Positions 11,941-23,378 of a DNA stretch of 64,000 nt are shown here, in pieces. Position 1 is the first letter of the stretch. Each line of letters opens with the position of its first letter. This DNA is from Sinonovacula constricta (Eukaryota; Mollusca; Bivalvia; Cardiida; Solecurtidae). Both the position numbers and the translations under genes were made by a program. The notes under the pieces were generated by a model that searched no databases, had not been told where the DNA came from, and saw nothing but the letters and a program-made list of their open reading frames with translations. The stretch spans positions 47,068,164-47,132,163 of the forward strand of contig CM017558.1 in the NCBI GenBank assembly GCA_007844125.1, in the 5' to 3' direction.

Positions 11941-12605
11941 ATTAGCTATGACAAAGTGTATTTCATGTATTTAATTTAATATTTAATTTACTCCTAAAAT
12001 AAATTTTAAGAGGAAAAACTTCATGGTTTACAATAAGCAAAAATAAACATTAGGTGGATTATTCCATCATCAAAATCATGAATGTTATGATACAAATCAT
12101 CACATTGTGTATGATAATTTAATCTAAAACATGTTCACACCTGAAAGGTGAGTGTTACTTTTAGATCTAATATTCAATTTGTTCTACTTCCTAAAATATT
12201 ACAAATTTAGTGTAGTAGTTTTTTTTTACAATAAAATGTTACCTTAGCCGTTGTTGTTCTAAGTGTCCTCTATGAAGGTGACTCAACCTGATAATAAATA
12301 TAACATAATATTTACTTTCAGTAAACATCAAGCTATGAGATAACATTGACATTCTGAAGTTACAAAATTATTACAATAATTGCAAATTATTGCTTACATG
12401 TTAGTGTTATTTTAGTTAACAAATTCAGAAACACTAACATTATACACAGAATATATTTATTATTTTAGGTTTATCTAAACTTAAAAGTATAAAATAGATT
12501 ATAATGTAGATTACACGACAATGCAAATTCACACTTCAATAAATTCTTAGAAACAGAAACAAGCAATTGTTCCATGTAGTTGTCGTGATAGGATCAAGGC
12601 CTCAC
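11941..12605. other. AT-rich sequence, possibly intronic
   Basis: No confident feature. One 45-base stretch at 12242-12286 is flanked by acceptor- and donor-like signals on the minus strand, but it does not fit the phase of the neighbouring putative exons. Confidence 0.4.
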
Positions 12606-12638
12606 CAATGTGTTTCCTTTCAGCGTAAATTTCAAAGT
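12606..12638 (-). CDS. Putative internal exon of the same unknown gene
   Basis: Minus strand: an acceptor-like CTTTTAATAGACAG, then 33 bases reading (one partial codon) FEIYAERKHI plus one base, then the donor GTGAGG. The leftover base completes a glycine codon with the exon at 9470, keeping the frame open to the stop at 9370. A slightly longer version starting at 12642 is possible. The exon is very short, and part of the same stretch is also open in another frame from 12664, so the exact boundaries are uncertain. Upstream exons were not found. Confidence 0.35.
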
Positions 12639-12642
12639 CTGT

Positions 12643-13048
12643 CTATTAAAAGATTTCCGGTACATTCCTTTCAAACAACAATTGCACAGCATACTGTAAT
12701 GTGTAAGATTAAAACATAAGCATGGCAACACAAACGTGAACTTTCTCAAAGAAATAACTTAACTATAGCTGAAATGCTTCAGAAAAGGAAAATAACTACA
12801 GAACAATTTGGAAATCAGTATCAAACAGTATGTATCTGCTGTTGCAAGCCATCTATTTTTAACTATTCCAACAAAATACATTGCCATGGACAGTAAACCA
12901 GGTCTGGGGCAGTCAACATGGTATTTTTTAATTCATACCACTTTACCTAAGTGAAAGAATGACATGTACTTTACCTATACTGACACAGCCACTTATTTTT
13001 TTCCTTTAATAGATACCAAGTTAATAGAATACTTAAGTTTATTATTAT
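12643..13048. other. AT-rich sequence, nothing recognised
   Basis: Only the overlapping open stretch to 12664, described with the exon at 12606-12638, is of note. Confidence 0.4.
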
Positions 13049-13088
13049 AACATAACATAACATTTAAAACTTTATGTTATGTTATGTT
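13049..13088. repeat. Hairpin with 15-bp perfect stem
   Basis: The arm AACATAACATAACAT (13049-13063) is exactly inverted at 13074-13088 around a 10-base loop. Both arms are made of a 5-base ATAAC unit, so it probably arose by slippage plus inversion. Confidence 0.85.
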
Positions 13089-13105
13089 TATGTTATTATA
13101 TTAAG

Positions 13106-13395
13106 TTTTTTTGTCATCAATGCTATGCAGGTCAGGTACATTTCCATGTATAGAGATTTATTAAAACGCTTGGTGTATATGAAAAGTTGTTAATTATTAT
13201 GTAAAGTTTTTTCCCATCAATGCTATGCAGGTCAGGTACATTTCCATGTATAGAGAATATTTAAAACGCTTGGTTTATATGAAAAGTTGTTAATTATTAT
13301 TTCAATTTTTTCCATCAAGGCTATGCAGGTCAGGTAGCCTACATTTCCATGTCAAGAGAATGATTAAAATGCTTGGTGTATATGGCAAGTTGTCA
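13106..13395. repeat. Three tandem copies of a 100-bp unit
   Basis: The block CATCAATGCTATGCAGGTCA recurs with its conserved tail (TTTCCATGT, AAACGCTTGGT, TATATGAAAAGTTGT) at about 13117, 13217 and 13315. The third copy is the most diverged and carries a small insertion. It is not coding. Confidence 0.85.
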
Positions 13396-15300
13396 TCATC
13401 TACCATGCTTGTGCTTATCTTTCAATGTACATGTCCATATGATTGGTGTAGGTGAGAATGAATGTGGTTACAGTTTAATAAAATGTCAATCGATAGAGTA
13501 CCTTTGTGTTCAAGGTATGAGAAAATCATAGTCTGTTTTTACCAAATATTAGACATTAAACTGTTGTATCATATTTGTTTCTGTATAAAATATCATTAAT
13601 AATATGAACAGTGTACATTTCTGCTTAACCTGGCTAGATTGTTTATTGATTTTTTTTTTAAAATGCACGGTATGTTGTACAAATACAATGCAAAGGGTAG
13701 TGTTCTTAAATGTTGACGACCCACTTATTTATGGATTGGAAATCCAAAACAAATAAATAAACCCCATGCTCTTACCAACAGATGTGTCAAATTAACAGGT
13801 ACAAGACATCACTATATGGTAAATTTCCTACTATCATCCTTTATCACTGTTCTGTTATCAAAACTTAATATATAGCCCAAAAATGTGATGTTAATATTTT
13901 AAGACAAGCAGAATTATTTGAGCTGCAGCTCCTATACCCAACATATCCTTTGGGTGTATATATGTCTGTCGGTTTATAAAACAAAATTTAGAGTAAAAAT
14001 AATAACTATGCACATGTTTTAACCAGACAACATAAAATGCTGAATATATTAGAACAAATAGAAGCATTAATCTAACACATAAACAGCTTTGAATATATAG
14101 TTTTATCTTTTGTAAGTGTACGTAAACGTCTTTGGGAGATATCGCGATATTCAATATTAGTCTGTAGATAATAACGTTTGTCAATGATGAAGCAATAACA
14201 ATAATAATAACCTTATAGTGCAGAGGTAAAACATATTCCTAAAAACCAAAACAAAACAAAAACCCGGTAGGTTCTTGTATTTTTGTCAGCTACCTTTATT
14301 TATCAAATTTTTATTTTTATTTTTAAAAGATATAAAAAAAGATATAAAAAATTGTCTTTCATATAAATAGCATGTATTTATTTTTATATCTTATAATTGA
14401 TACTGCATGACAATTCTTAAAGTAATTAAAAAGTTACCAAATATTATTATTACATCTTATAAGCATACACCGTTCGAATCGGCATGATCAAAACACATGA
14501 TCAGCATCCAAAAATAGGGCATGTATGAAAAATTATTGGCTCATATGTTGGTGTAGTAAAAATATTATTCCGAGGCTTGAAACTTCAGTTGTAAGTTTTT
14601 CATATCTACAAAGCCAGCACTCTATTGGTTTGACAACTAATCAATGTGATGCATGCACCAGGTTTGTTAAATATGTGTATGGTATATAGTACTAATACAC
14701 TCACCAGTTAACCGAAAGCTATGAATACTGGATGTTATGACAATATTGAAATAAGAATACCAGGCAAATATTTGTTAATAATAACAATTCACAACACCGA
14801 GGAATCTACGCTGTACACTGCTAAAAAGCATTTCTTTTCATAACCATCAACTTGTTACTAATGTCAGGCTAAGTGTTTTAAATGTTAAAAATGAAGAAAC
14901 TAAAATTTGTCCAGACTCCCGAGAAACATCGGTGTGTTGAGAATAGGCTGCTTCAAAAATCGAGTGTTACATGGAAAATCATGAACGCAATTTGATAAAA
15001 AATAGTTGCAATACAAAGCATATGAACATATACCTTCTGAACATGAAAATTTCGTGTATCATCAACTTTCTGCATGCCATTGAAGATCAAAGAGGCGATT
15101 CATATTGGCCAACCTTCTTTTCTTCAAGTGCGAACAATGACCGACGATCATTAGGACCTGTAGATACTGAACCACTGAAATATGCTGACACTGTCACAGT
15201 ATCTTAAATACGGTGTTTTAAGCCTCAAAATATCAATCATGAACACTTTTTTTTACACCAGTATGGAATGGTAGGAAATTTAGGCACGTTTAGTTAAAAA
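13396..15300. other. AT-rich sequence, possible 5' part of minus-strand gene
   Basis: No exon could be defended. Donor-like signals on the minus strand occur near 13773 and 14697, but the matching exons contain stops. The plus-strand frame 14971-15207 has no recognisable features. Confidence 0.4.
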
Positions 15301-16153
15301 ATAGCAGTCTTGCGCATGCGCACACAAGACAGAGAAATTTAAGCACGGTAGAAACATCAGACCGTGACACCGGTTCGCTGTTGGTTTGCGTAAGATGACT
15401 TAGTTACATAATGAAGACTGCAGTCGTATTTTACGTGTACTCGGCTGTCGATCGCATGTAATTTGGCGATCAAAACAGATGTAATAACTCTGGATTATCA
15501 TAGCTTAATCCTCAATGGTATACAGAAAAATTTTAAGGGTGAGTTTTAATTTTGTTGTAGTTATTCTCACTATCAACAACATTATCATCGGAACATTTTG
15601 CTTCTGATGTGATTCGACGTTGTGCGAGACATGGACACTGAATTCTCAGAATAGTTAGTTTCGCCCTAATTTCCATTTTTTAAACGAATTTAGAACTTCT
15701 GATTCTGGGCGATTAAGTTAGTACTTACATACATTCCTCATGCAATCCTTATTCCGTATTATTTTTTTCTTCAGATTTCCATAAATCTGGAGAGGAAAAA
15801 CAACAACAACACTTTAGAACTTTCTAAGGTTAAATTGTTTTATTTATGAAATACAACATATTTTCTTCTATAAGGAAATAAGATTTTAAGAAAATTTCTT
15901 ATTTTAAGCCAGAAAAAAAAAAGATTAATTATGAATAGGATCCCAGCTGTACTACACCAAAAAATATAATAACACCATAATAATTGTGTATGACGTATAT
16001 ATATGTTAAGTATATTACCGCATGCGTAACGTGGCCATATACTTGTCTTTAAGTGCCATTAGACTAGCGCTCAATGACTATTGGCTGGTTCTGGTGTTAT
16101 TAACTATTGGAAATCGATAAACCGGTAACCCCGAACGCAGAGCAGCAACATCG
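15301..16153. promoter_or_regulatory. Candidate promoter region with NRF1-type palindrome
   Basis: A perfect 12-base palindrome TGCGCATGCGCA lies at 15311-15322; this is the consensus site of NRF1, commonly found near start sites of animal housekeeping genes. Further on, an inverted CCAAT box (ATTGG) sits near 16080 and another ATTGG near 16105, about 50-75 bases before the candidate start codon at 16154. The region is richer in CpG than its neighbours. The layout fits a promoter for the + strand exon at 16154 and perhaps also for a minus-strand gene leading to 12638 and 9470. The roles are inferred from motifs only. Confidence 0.4.
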
Positions 16154-16359
16154 ATGAGGACACCACCAAAGCGTTGTAAGGATTTGTGTAGTCTGAAAAC
16201 AGTGTGGTTCCGCGGTATTCTGTATGGCGAGCTGCGTCCACACGATAAAAGCAGAGTCTTGTGGGGAAGTTACCAAGAATTGACATGTTACTTAGCAAAT
16301 GCTGAAAGTGCATTTGGTGGAGTACGAATGCAGTTGTTCTGCAGTCATCTTTATTGCAT
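16154..16359 (+). CDS. Putative first coding exon, unknown protein
   Basis: An ATG at 16154 opens 68 codons (MRTPPKRCKDLC near the start, GSYQELTCYLANAES in the middle), followed directly by the strong donor GTAAGTGAG at 16360. Without splicing the frame would stop two codons later. The exon leaves two bases, and the acceptor at 16780 supplies an exon that stays open in exactly that phase. CCAAT-like motifs lie just upstream. The opposite strand is also open over this stretch (16104-16379), which weakens the argument a little. No domain is recognised, and there is no obvious signal peptide or membrane segment. The first 12 residues are basic. The protein must continue beyond 16873, and I did not find the next exon. 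Confidence 0.5.
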
Positions 16360-16780
16360 GTAAGTGAGTTTAAATCCATTCTCTGCTTTTAGAAAGATTA
16401 CATATGCTTTATACGATCTTCAGTAGCATGTTCCAAGTATGGTGCTGGATAACGTCGATGCTAAAGAGCTGGCAATGAGGTTAACTCTTCAATATTCGAA
16501 TGCATTTTTTTTCTGAATTTTGAGAAGAGGAAAGTATATATGCTTACATGTACATGGGTTTAACAAGATTCCACTCCTTGTATGTGGTTGTTGTAAAATG
16601 GAGCCATTATACTTATATTCTAGAAAGAAACGACATTGACGTTTGATTGATGTTCTGAGTCTCTATAATGATTTAATGATTTATTGTATTCCACGGAGGC
16701 TGTGTGTTTTGTATTGCGGGTTTGCCTGCGCATATGTGCATGAATTATGTTTTTAACGTGTAATCTCAACACAATTTTAG

Positions 16781-16873
16781 ACATTTGCATGAAGAAACTA
16801 TGATGAAGGTAAATAGGTATATAGCCAGAAACCCGGCAGCAAATAATCCAGATCCGAAATTCGTGCTTAGCAG
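16781..16873 (+). CDS. Putative second exon of the same gene
   Basis: The acceptor ACACAATTTTAG precedes 93 bases that are open in the phase left by the first exon. They include EETMMKVNRYIARNPAANN and then PDPKFVLS, and end at AG before GTTTGAGT, a usable but non-consensus donor. An earlier donor (GTAAAT at 16809) is also possible. The residue mix looks like real protein, but I cannot name the family. No third exon was found in the 1.5 kb that follows. Confidence 0.5.
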
Positions 16874-17368
16874 GTTTGAGTGAAGATTTGAATGTTTATT
16901 ATACTATAATTGCATTGTTTCACTTTTTGTCGTTGTCGTGTACATAACCATTTTTAAGGAGTTTATCTTTGACGTGACGTGAAGGTGAATTAACGACAAC
17001 TGACTATTATGGTCACTCTGAGGTCAAAATGGCATTTCCGGGAGACTACTCTAATTAACTCTGACAATGTGTGTAAAACTGCTAGCTCTGTGGGTTGGTT
17101 TGTGAATGAGTAACTATTAATGAGGTACTTATGAATGAGCGTGATGTTCATCTCAGTGATGGTCATTGTACCGATGTCCATCTCTTATTGCTGGAGGAAA
17201 ACCCAGATATCCCAGGATTTGCACATTGCAACACAGCATATTCTTAAATTTGCTGTTTGTTTGCACAAACACGTTCGTTTTTACATGTATCTAATTCACA
17301 TTTCTCGTATACAATTTGGAAATTACAAATCTCAAGTCACAATTATCAAGTCACAAATGTTATGTTCG
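16874..17368. other. Sequence without recognised gene
   Basis: From about 17310 the sequence is built of ACAAATT- and CAAGTCAC-like words that lead into the inverted repeat arm at 17369. No exon was recognised. Confidence 0.4.
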
Positions 17369-17632
17369 CTTACAATTTACAAATTACAAATGTCAAAGTC
17401 ACAATTCTCAAGTCACAAATCACAAATCACTAATGTAGAGTTAAGAATTGGCATCATTCAGACGCTAGGTGGCTGTACCACATAAATATAGACGTCACTA
17501 AACTAAAAATAGAACGGAATATCATAAGTTAAAAATAGAACGGAATCATAAATAATTCTTCAAGGGAGATACAATAGAAAATAGCCAACGTTATTTAGCG
17601 TCAAATTGAAAGCGCTATCTTTTGCCTAAAGT
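17369..17632. repeat. Left arm of a large inverted repeat
   Basis: Inverted partner of 19237-19426. The shared text includes CAAAGTCACAATTCTCAAGT, AGAATTGGCATCAT, AATAGAACGGAATCATAAAT and GGGAGATACAATAGAAAATA. The left arm is longer because it holds an extra 70 bases or so (about 17459-17525) with a partial duplication of AAAAATAGAACGGAATAT. Identity is roughly 90%. Confidence 0.8.
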
Positions 17633-18500
17633 TATGGAAGGGGGTATCCGTCAATATTCTAATTACTATTTTTAACTTTCAAATCTCGGATTTGTCACTT
17701 CAAATGTCAATTTTTAAATTGCAACACAGCGCATGCTAAATACCGCTTTCCAATTACGTCCCAACTTTTATTTATAACATGAAAATGTTCACATTTCAAC
17801 ATTACATTTGAACAATTTCACATTTCCCGCATATACAATTTACAAGTTACAAATCGCGGGGCGAAAATCACGATTGCATTTTACATTTCTAGAATCAAAT
17901 TAACAAGTTACTAATCTAGAGTGCAAATCTCTCATGTAAAATGTACACCGCATAACACCAGTTCAACATCAGGACGCAAGGGTGCGCTTCTAACACGGAA
18001 ATGTCCATCTATAAATTGAATGTATCGCTTGAACTTGTCCGCGTTCGTGTGTACTTTCAAGTTGTGTGTTTCTTACCGACAGAATCAGACACATTTATTA
18101 TTTATTTGTGCTATACAATTTTAGGAATATTATTCTGTACTAAACTGCTGATAATCATATGACTACGTATATATAGGCCTATGTTTGTGATTATAGAAGA
18201 TCAAGTGATAATTCAGTGTTAGTGGCACATTAAGAAAAATGCGTGATACATGCATTCATAATCATTCGTGGCATGTACTGTAAATAAAAGTTGGTCCATA
18301 TTTACACCTTTTTACCTTTTCCTCAAACTGTATAAATGGGTTCAAATGTTGTTCGTATATTTTTATCTCTCAGGTCTGACCCCCCCCCCCCCCCCCCCTG
18401 AACCTTTATGGACCCACCCTCTTTCATTTAAATGCATATATCCTGATTTAACAAAAGTGATCCGAGATGGCAAAATTCCTTTAACGGTACACAGTACTGA
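17633..18500. other. Spacer of the inverted repeat, no gene
   Basis: Contains more ACAAATTTACAAGTTAC-type words (17700-17940) and a run of 18 or more C bases at 18380-18400. No credible gene. Confidence 0.5.
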
Positions 18501-18504
18501 GTTC

Positions 18505-18762
18505 TAACCCAAAACCTCCTCCGTAATCAGGTGCTCTACCACCGGGCCTACCTGGGCTTTTAACCTTCCTTATTTTTAGCCAGGTATCAACTGGACAGAA
18601 GAACCAGCACCTAGCACGTTCCTGCTTTACAAGGTGTTCTGATGAATTAATTCTGACGCCACTAAAAAGGCTGGAAAATCCCATTATCGAGGGCGGGGGT
18701 CGAATCCTGGACTTCCTGCTCTAGAGGTAGGTGCTCTAGCAACTGAGCTACATGGGCATCTG
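18505..18762 (-). repeat. Two tRNA-like SINE heads
   Basis: Minus-strand tRNA-like modules lie at about 18560-18505 (GGTGGTAGAGCACC A-box region) and 18762-18685 (TAGCTCAGTTGCTAGAGCA plus GGATTCGACCC). In the second the spacing is like a tRNA, but the sequences where the acceptor stem should be do not pair. They are best read as SINE heads. Confidence 0.55.
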
Positions 18763-18891
18763 CCTCTGGGAAAAGCATACTCACTACATCACGTACTCCT
18801 GTTGATGTAGTTCAATTCCAATGCATTGTAAACAAATTTGAATGTGAATGAGAGAGTATGTTCTTCTGGAAACGTCCGATATGTATATTAA

Positions 18892-19167
18892 GGGATTAGG
18901 GATTAGCCGGCATTTTTGCCGATACTGCGCAGCGACATTTCTATCATTATAGCACAGGGGCACTTATGAGGTGCCCAGGGACTGAACCCGGCCGGTCCAT
19001 TATACTGACACCGACGAGTCTGGCGTAATGCTGTCCCCTTAGCCCCGAGCGTTAGGAGGGAAGCCACTATCAACTTTAAAGTCTTTGGTTAGACCCGGCC
19101 GGGGTTCGAACCCACGACCTCCCGATCCGCAAGCCGACGCTCTACCACCTGAGCTATTGCGGCCGGT
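18892..19167 (-). mobile_element. tRNA-derived SINE, copy 1, with 14-bp TSD
   Basis: On the minus strand the element starts with a tRNA-like head (TAGCTCAGGTGGTAGAGCG A box; GGGTTCGAACCCC B box). It continues through an unrelated body and ends in a short CCTAAT-type tail. It is flanked by the direct repeat GATATGTATATTAA (18878-18891 and 19168-19181), the mark of target-primed insertion. Acceptor-stem pairing is absent. A second full copy lies at 52231-52509. Family name unknown. Confidence 0.85.
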
Positions 19168-19236
19168 GATATGTATATTAAAAATGGATTAAAAAAACAA
19201 AGACTTATATCATAGACATTATATTCATTATTAACT

Positions 19237-19426
19237 ACTTTAGGCAAATTATAGCGCTTTCAATTTGACGCCAAATAACATTGGCTATTTTCTATTGTAT
19301 CTCCCTTAAAGAATTATTTATGATTCCGTTCTATTTTTAACTTATGATGCCAATTCTTAACATGTACATTAGTGATTTGTGACTTGAGAATTGTGACTTT
19401 GACATTTGTAACTTGTAAATTGTAAG
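19237..19426. repeat. Right arm of the large inverted repeat
   Basis: Inverse of 17369-17632 without the 70-base extra segment. The two arms enclose 1.6 kb that now holds several SINE heads, so this may be an old fold-back or MITE-type element enlarged by later insertions. No flanking target duplication could be assigned. Confidence 0.8.
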
Positions 19427-20987
19427 TAAAATATGCCAGTACCATAGTACATATCGATGGTCAATACTATTATCTTTTCCATCATATTTTAAAGATGGTA
19501 TCCGACAGTTTGCCTATATCAAATAGTGATGCATTTTGTCCATAATGAAGTAATATGTCTGAGTATATTTACTGTTACATTGTTTGTAAATTGTATTTTT
19601 GCTCACATATTTACCCCAATTGCATGTGCTCACTGTCAGTTGTCTTGCTTTGTTGCGACATTTTAATTGCACTGTTTTTCTCTGGAAAATCCATCTTATG
19701 TTTAAGCACCCCAGCCGGTCCATTTGCCGACTCAAGATTCACAGGCGGTAACTGTATTTTTCTGTTTGTATTATTTACAGTTTTGCTAAGTCGCTTCTAC
19801 AGTAAATCTTGTATTTATGAAAATGTCAATTTTAATATATGTTGAAATTCTCAAATGACCTTTTCATATTTTCGTATTAAATCTTATTTCCATACTTTAG
19901 TCCAAATATTTTTAAGTACATCCTGCGATTATATTATAGTTTTATAATAATGAAAAGTGTTCGTGGCATTCCTAGCTGCCGGGTTATTTGACACACGCTG
20001 CAGCGCGACCCATATATATGGAATGCTCTCTGAAAATTGCACATTGGCAAGGTCTGTTTTGCGGACTTTTATAACTCGGATAAAATGCAGGTCTTAAATC
20101 TGTCAACGTCGTTCTTTATTATTATTTAATTTTTATGTATTTCTTTATATTTATTTTTGTGTACATGTAACTTTCAAACAAATATGGCACAAAAGCGAGA
20201 GATTTTGGTTTATTTCTTTTTATCATTAAAATATCTAAATCTTGAACGTAATTGTACATGGGTTCTTGGTACATCCTTTCCCATTCACATTTACGTAAGT
20301 AGCTAGAAATGCTTCTCGGTACTTCCTTTGATGTTCGGACTGCATGTTAACATATGTGAAATTAATTATTAGCAACGAAACAGTCCATAGTTAAACATTG
20401 CTTGTAATATGCTTAAAGTGTTCTTGGGAAAAAGGTTAAGGTTATTGAATTGGGATCGGAGGGTCCAAAATTCAAACCCTAGACCCGTCCAGTTTCCACA
20501 CAGATGTTATTCGATTTGGATGATCATCAATAAACATCAACCACACGAAGAAATCATTTATAACATGTTTAAAGTATTATTGTTCAAAGGGTCAAAGTTC
20601 TTTATTTTCACGTACATTTAGCACAAACAAAATATTTTCAGACTAATTATTACTGACCACTTCCTTACCTCCAGATCTTGAAAATTGAAAACTTGTTTTT
20701 TAGTGATAAGTCTATTGATATTTTGTAGCATTTCGGTCTTATATTGAATGAAATGCCTTTCACTTGACTGCAACTATTTTTTATATATTTTGTAATATTT
20801 TTAAGATCATATCAATCGTCAGCGCTACACGCCTTTGATCTCTATTTTAAATTCCGATTGACCATTCTTTTCTCAAGGCGTGCAGTAACTTTAGTCCGAG
20901 ACGCTGAGATGATACGAATACCTCAGTCATTAACCCCGCGCTGAATATCACAAATAATTCGGCCTAGTAGATAGTGCATAGCCAGTG
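19427..20987. other. Sequence without recognised gene
   Basis: The phrase AAAGATGGTATCCGACAGTT (19491-19510) recurs at 49015 and in altered form at 54067, where it follows the 58-bp satellite. Otherwise AT-rich with short chance frames (19514-19845, 20409-20621). Confidence 0.45.
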
Positions 20988-21420
20988 AAACACACCTCAG
21001 AGGCTACAATTATGTCCATGTTTACAAGTTTACAAACATCTTGCTCAGAATCTTTGTCCGCATGACATTTTGGATGAGAAGGTTTCTGGGTCAAGTGTTG
21101 TCAAAAACAGTAGGTGTTAAGAATAAATCCTAGAAATAATATGTAAAGACCTTAGATGCCACAAGTATGTCCCGATTTTCAACAAGCTTGATCAGAATGT
21201 TTGTTTGTATGAAATCTTGGAGTTCGTAACTGGGTCACAATGGATCAAAAGCTGGTCACTGGGTCAAATCATTGAACAATCCTGTGAACACCCTTAAAGA
21301 GTTTTTTGTGCCTAATTTTCAGAAAACTGTGTTAAAATATTTCTCAGCATTGAAATCTTGTTGTGATAATGTGAGCAATGATTTGCTAAACAAAAACTAG
21401 ATGCCAAATGAACGGCCTGT
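20988..21420. repeat. Bivalve-type interspersed repeat
   Basis: Contains phrases such as TTGATCAGAATGTTTGTTTG, ATGAAATCTTGG, CTGGTCACTGGGTCAAATCA and GTGAACACCCTT. I recognise these as parts of a very common bivalve repeat, here diverged. No coding frame. Confidence 0.65.
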
Positions 21421-21744
21421 GATTATATTTTAAGACAAACTGAAAGCAAGTGTTTTCTGGTCAGCGAATCAGGACCACCATGACCCTATTGCTTATTCTT
21501 GATGAAATATACGTTATAATATGTTTTATAAATTGTCGACATTGAATCACTATTGCTTTAATCAGACTTTTGGGGCCGCGGAAATTCCAAATCACTTTAT
21601 TCTTTCTTAAAATCCTATTTCAGTGGGACTTTTCATGAGCAACTTTACTTTCCAGTTGCATTCATTATACATGTATACTGTTGGTACAAAAATAAGGTAA
21701 AAAAGCAAACAAACTATGTCCAACAGAATATTTACTCCGGTTAT

Positions 21745-21850
21745 CAGAACAGAACAGAACATACTTTTATTAAGACTTGTACAAGGTTCATCATCTTGGT
21801 TATAATACAATTTCAAACACATCTTGTGGGTATAACAAAATAAAGTAAAC
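21745..21850 (-). mobile_element. 3' end of a LINE, 5'-truncated
   Basis: On the minus strand the sequence runs into CTTAATAAAAGTATG and ends in TTCTGTTCTGTTCTG. It has the same style of tail as the LINE ending at 57230 (polyadenylation signal followed by TTCTG units). Only the last 100 bases or so are present. Confidence 0.6.
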
Positions 21851-21852
21851 AA

Positions 21853-23378
21853 AAGAAAATAAAATAAACAAAGGACAAAAACACGTAGTTATGTTTCTAG
21901 CGGTCTTATTATTTAGTGAAGTGTCCACCTACTTGCTGTTTACATTTAACGTAGTGTTTTTCCAAATAAGGAAAATAACTCCGGGATAAGAAAAATGGAC
22001 TAACACGTGAATATAAAAAGGAATAACAAGAAAGAGTCAGGATATAAGACATCCAGAGCGCCGTAAAGAGCATGCGCTTTAAACAAGAAGATGACTATCC
22101 TGGAAACTAAACACTCTTGCTCCGTTGATTATTTACATAAACATTTGACAGTTACGAACCATAACTCTGATGGGAAGTTGGGTATTTTTGCTATTTTGTT
22201 TGTTTCCCTTCTACATCTGTATTTACAAGCTGCAGTTCTAACATCGGTATACTCGGTTTCTTTTGTTTAACTAAACTTCGCCAAACGGTTACGTTTTTAT
22301 GCTACCGGTATTTTTTATAATTGCAAGCTACACTTTATTGTTGCAAGCTACCCTGTTAAAAATGGAACACTTGGTTCTTTTCTCTGAAGAGTGTCTCACG
22401 GAACACGTCCGACATCGTGTTATTGACTGCTATACTACCGTCCCCATAAAAATGCATTCCGTAAGAGGCACCGCTCTCAAGAGCGGCTCCAATTATTTAA
22501 AATAAACAAGAAACGTACTTTATTCGAAACATCAAAGGCGACGCAAAAACTGAAACGGCCTAACAGGTTGAAACAATATGGGAGCAAGAAACAAAGATAT
22601 ATTTGAAAAGCTATGGTTTTTATTTGAAAGTTTTCAGTAAACTATAAATGTCCAGAAAAAAATGTAATATTAATTCCTGAGACCATAAAATGATTTAAAA
22701 TAAAAATAAAAAGCAAAATCGACACCACTTAATAAGTTTCCCAAGATGTTACTAATTTAGAAGAAAAACGTTGCGAACAGTAGCTCAATTTATAATTATA
22801 AAACTAAAGCAGAAAATGCACATTTGCCGCAGCCTCTCTTTACACAAATCATTATTGTTTATGTAGTATTTTTCTGGAACATGACATGTTTTATTTTCCA
22901 TGTATTTTTTTTTCAAAGTTAATTTGTAACGAAGCATTTTTGTATCTAGGTTATGCATACAAACAACGATGTGCATTATTTCTAAAACTTAACCTACTTA
23001 ACACATTGAAAGTGAAACAGATGAAGACAAACTGACATAAACAGTAACAACAGAATGATCTGGTATGTCCTTAATCCCGATGGAACTAATATTGTAACAA
23101 AGTGGTTTATAATTACACACTGAACTGACATAATAAAACTTAACAAACGTTGTTGAAAAGTGAAAAAGTTGTATGTAATTCAAAATAGTACCGAAATACT
23201 ACTAATTATAAAACTGACTTAAAATAAAAGCAATATTTTAATATTACACAAAATGGATAGACTATTTAGTAAATCTGGGTGTAATGAAGTAATAATTAGC
23301 TGAGCCTATCCAGTATTTTGCAAACTGTTCGAGTAATAAAAGTCTTGGACAAGGAACAAAATCTCATGTCAGGTCGAT
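21853..23378. other. AT-rich sequence without recognised gene
   Basis: The small frames at 22299, 22785 and 22998 lack any supporting feature. A near-palindrome AAAGAGCATGCGCTTT occurs near 22067. Confidence 0.5.

Noticed and set aside
12242..12286. Exon-like 45-base segment with acceptor and donor on the minus strand
   Set aside because: Its only open frame does not match the phases of the neighbouring candidate exons at 12606-12638 and 9370-9470.
16104..16379. 91-codon minus-strand frame opposite the putative exon at 16154
   Set aside because: It has no splice or start support, while the plus-strand exon has a consensus donor and a phase-matched partner.
19098..19167. Possible tRNA gene (also 18685-18762, 40575-40665, 26904-26975)
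   Set aside because: A and B boxes are present, but the 5' and 3' acceptor sequences do not pair; 19098-19167 is the head of a SINE with a target duplication.
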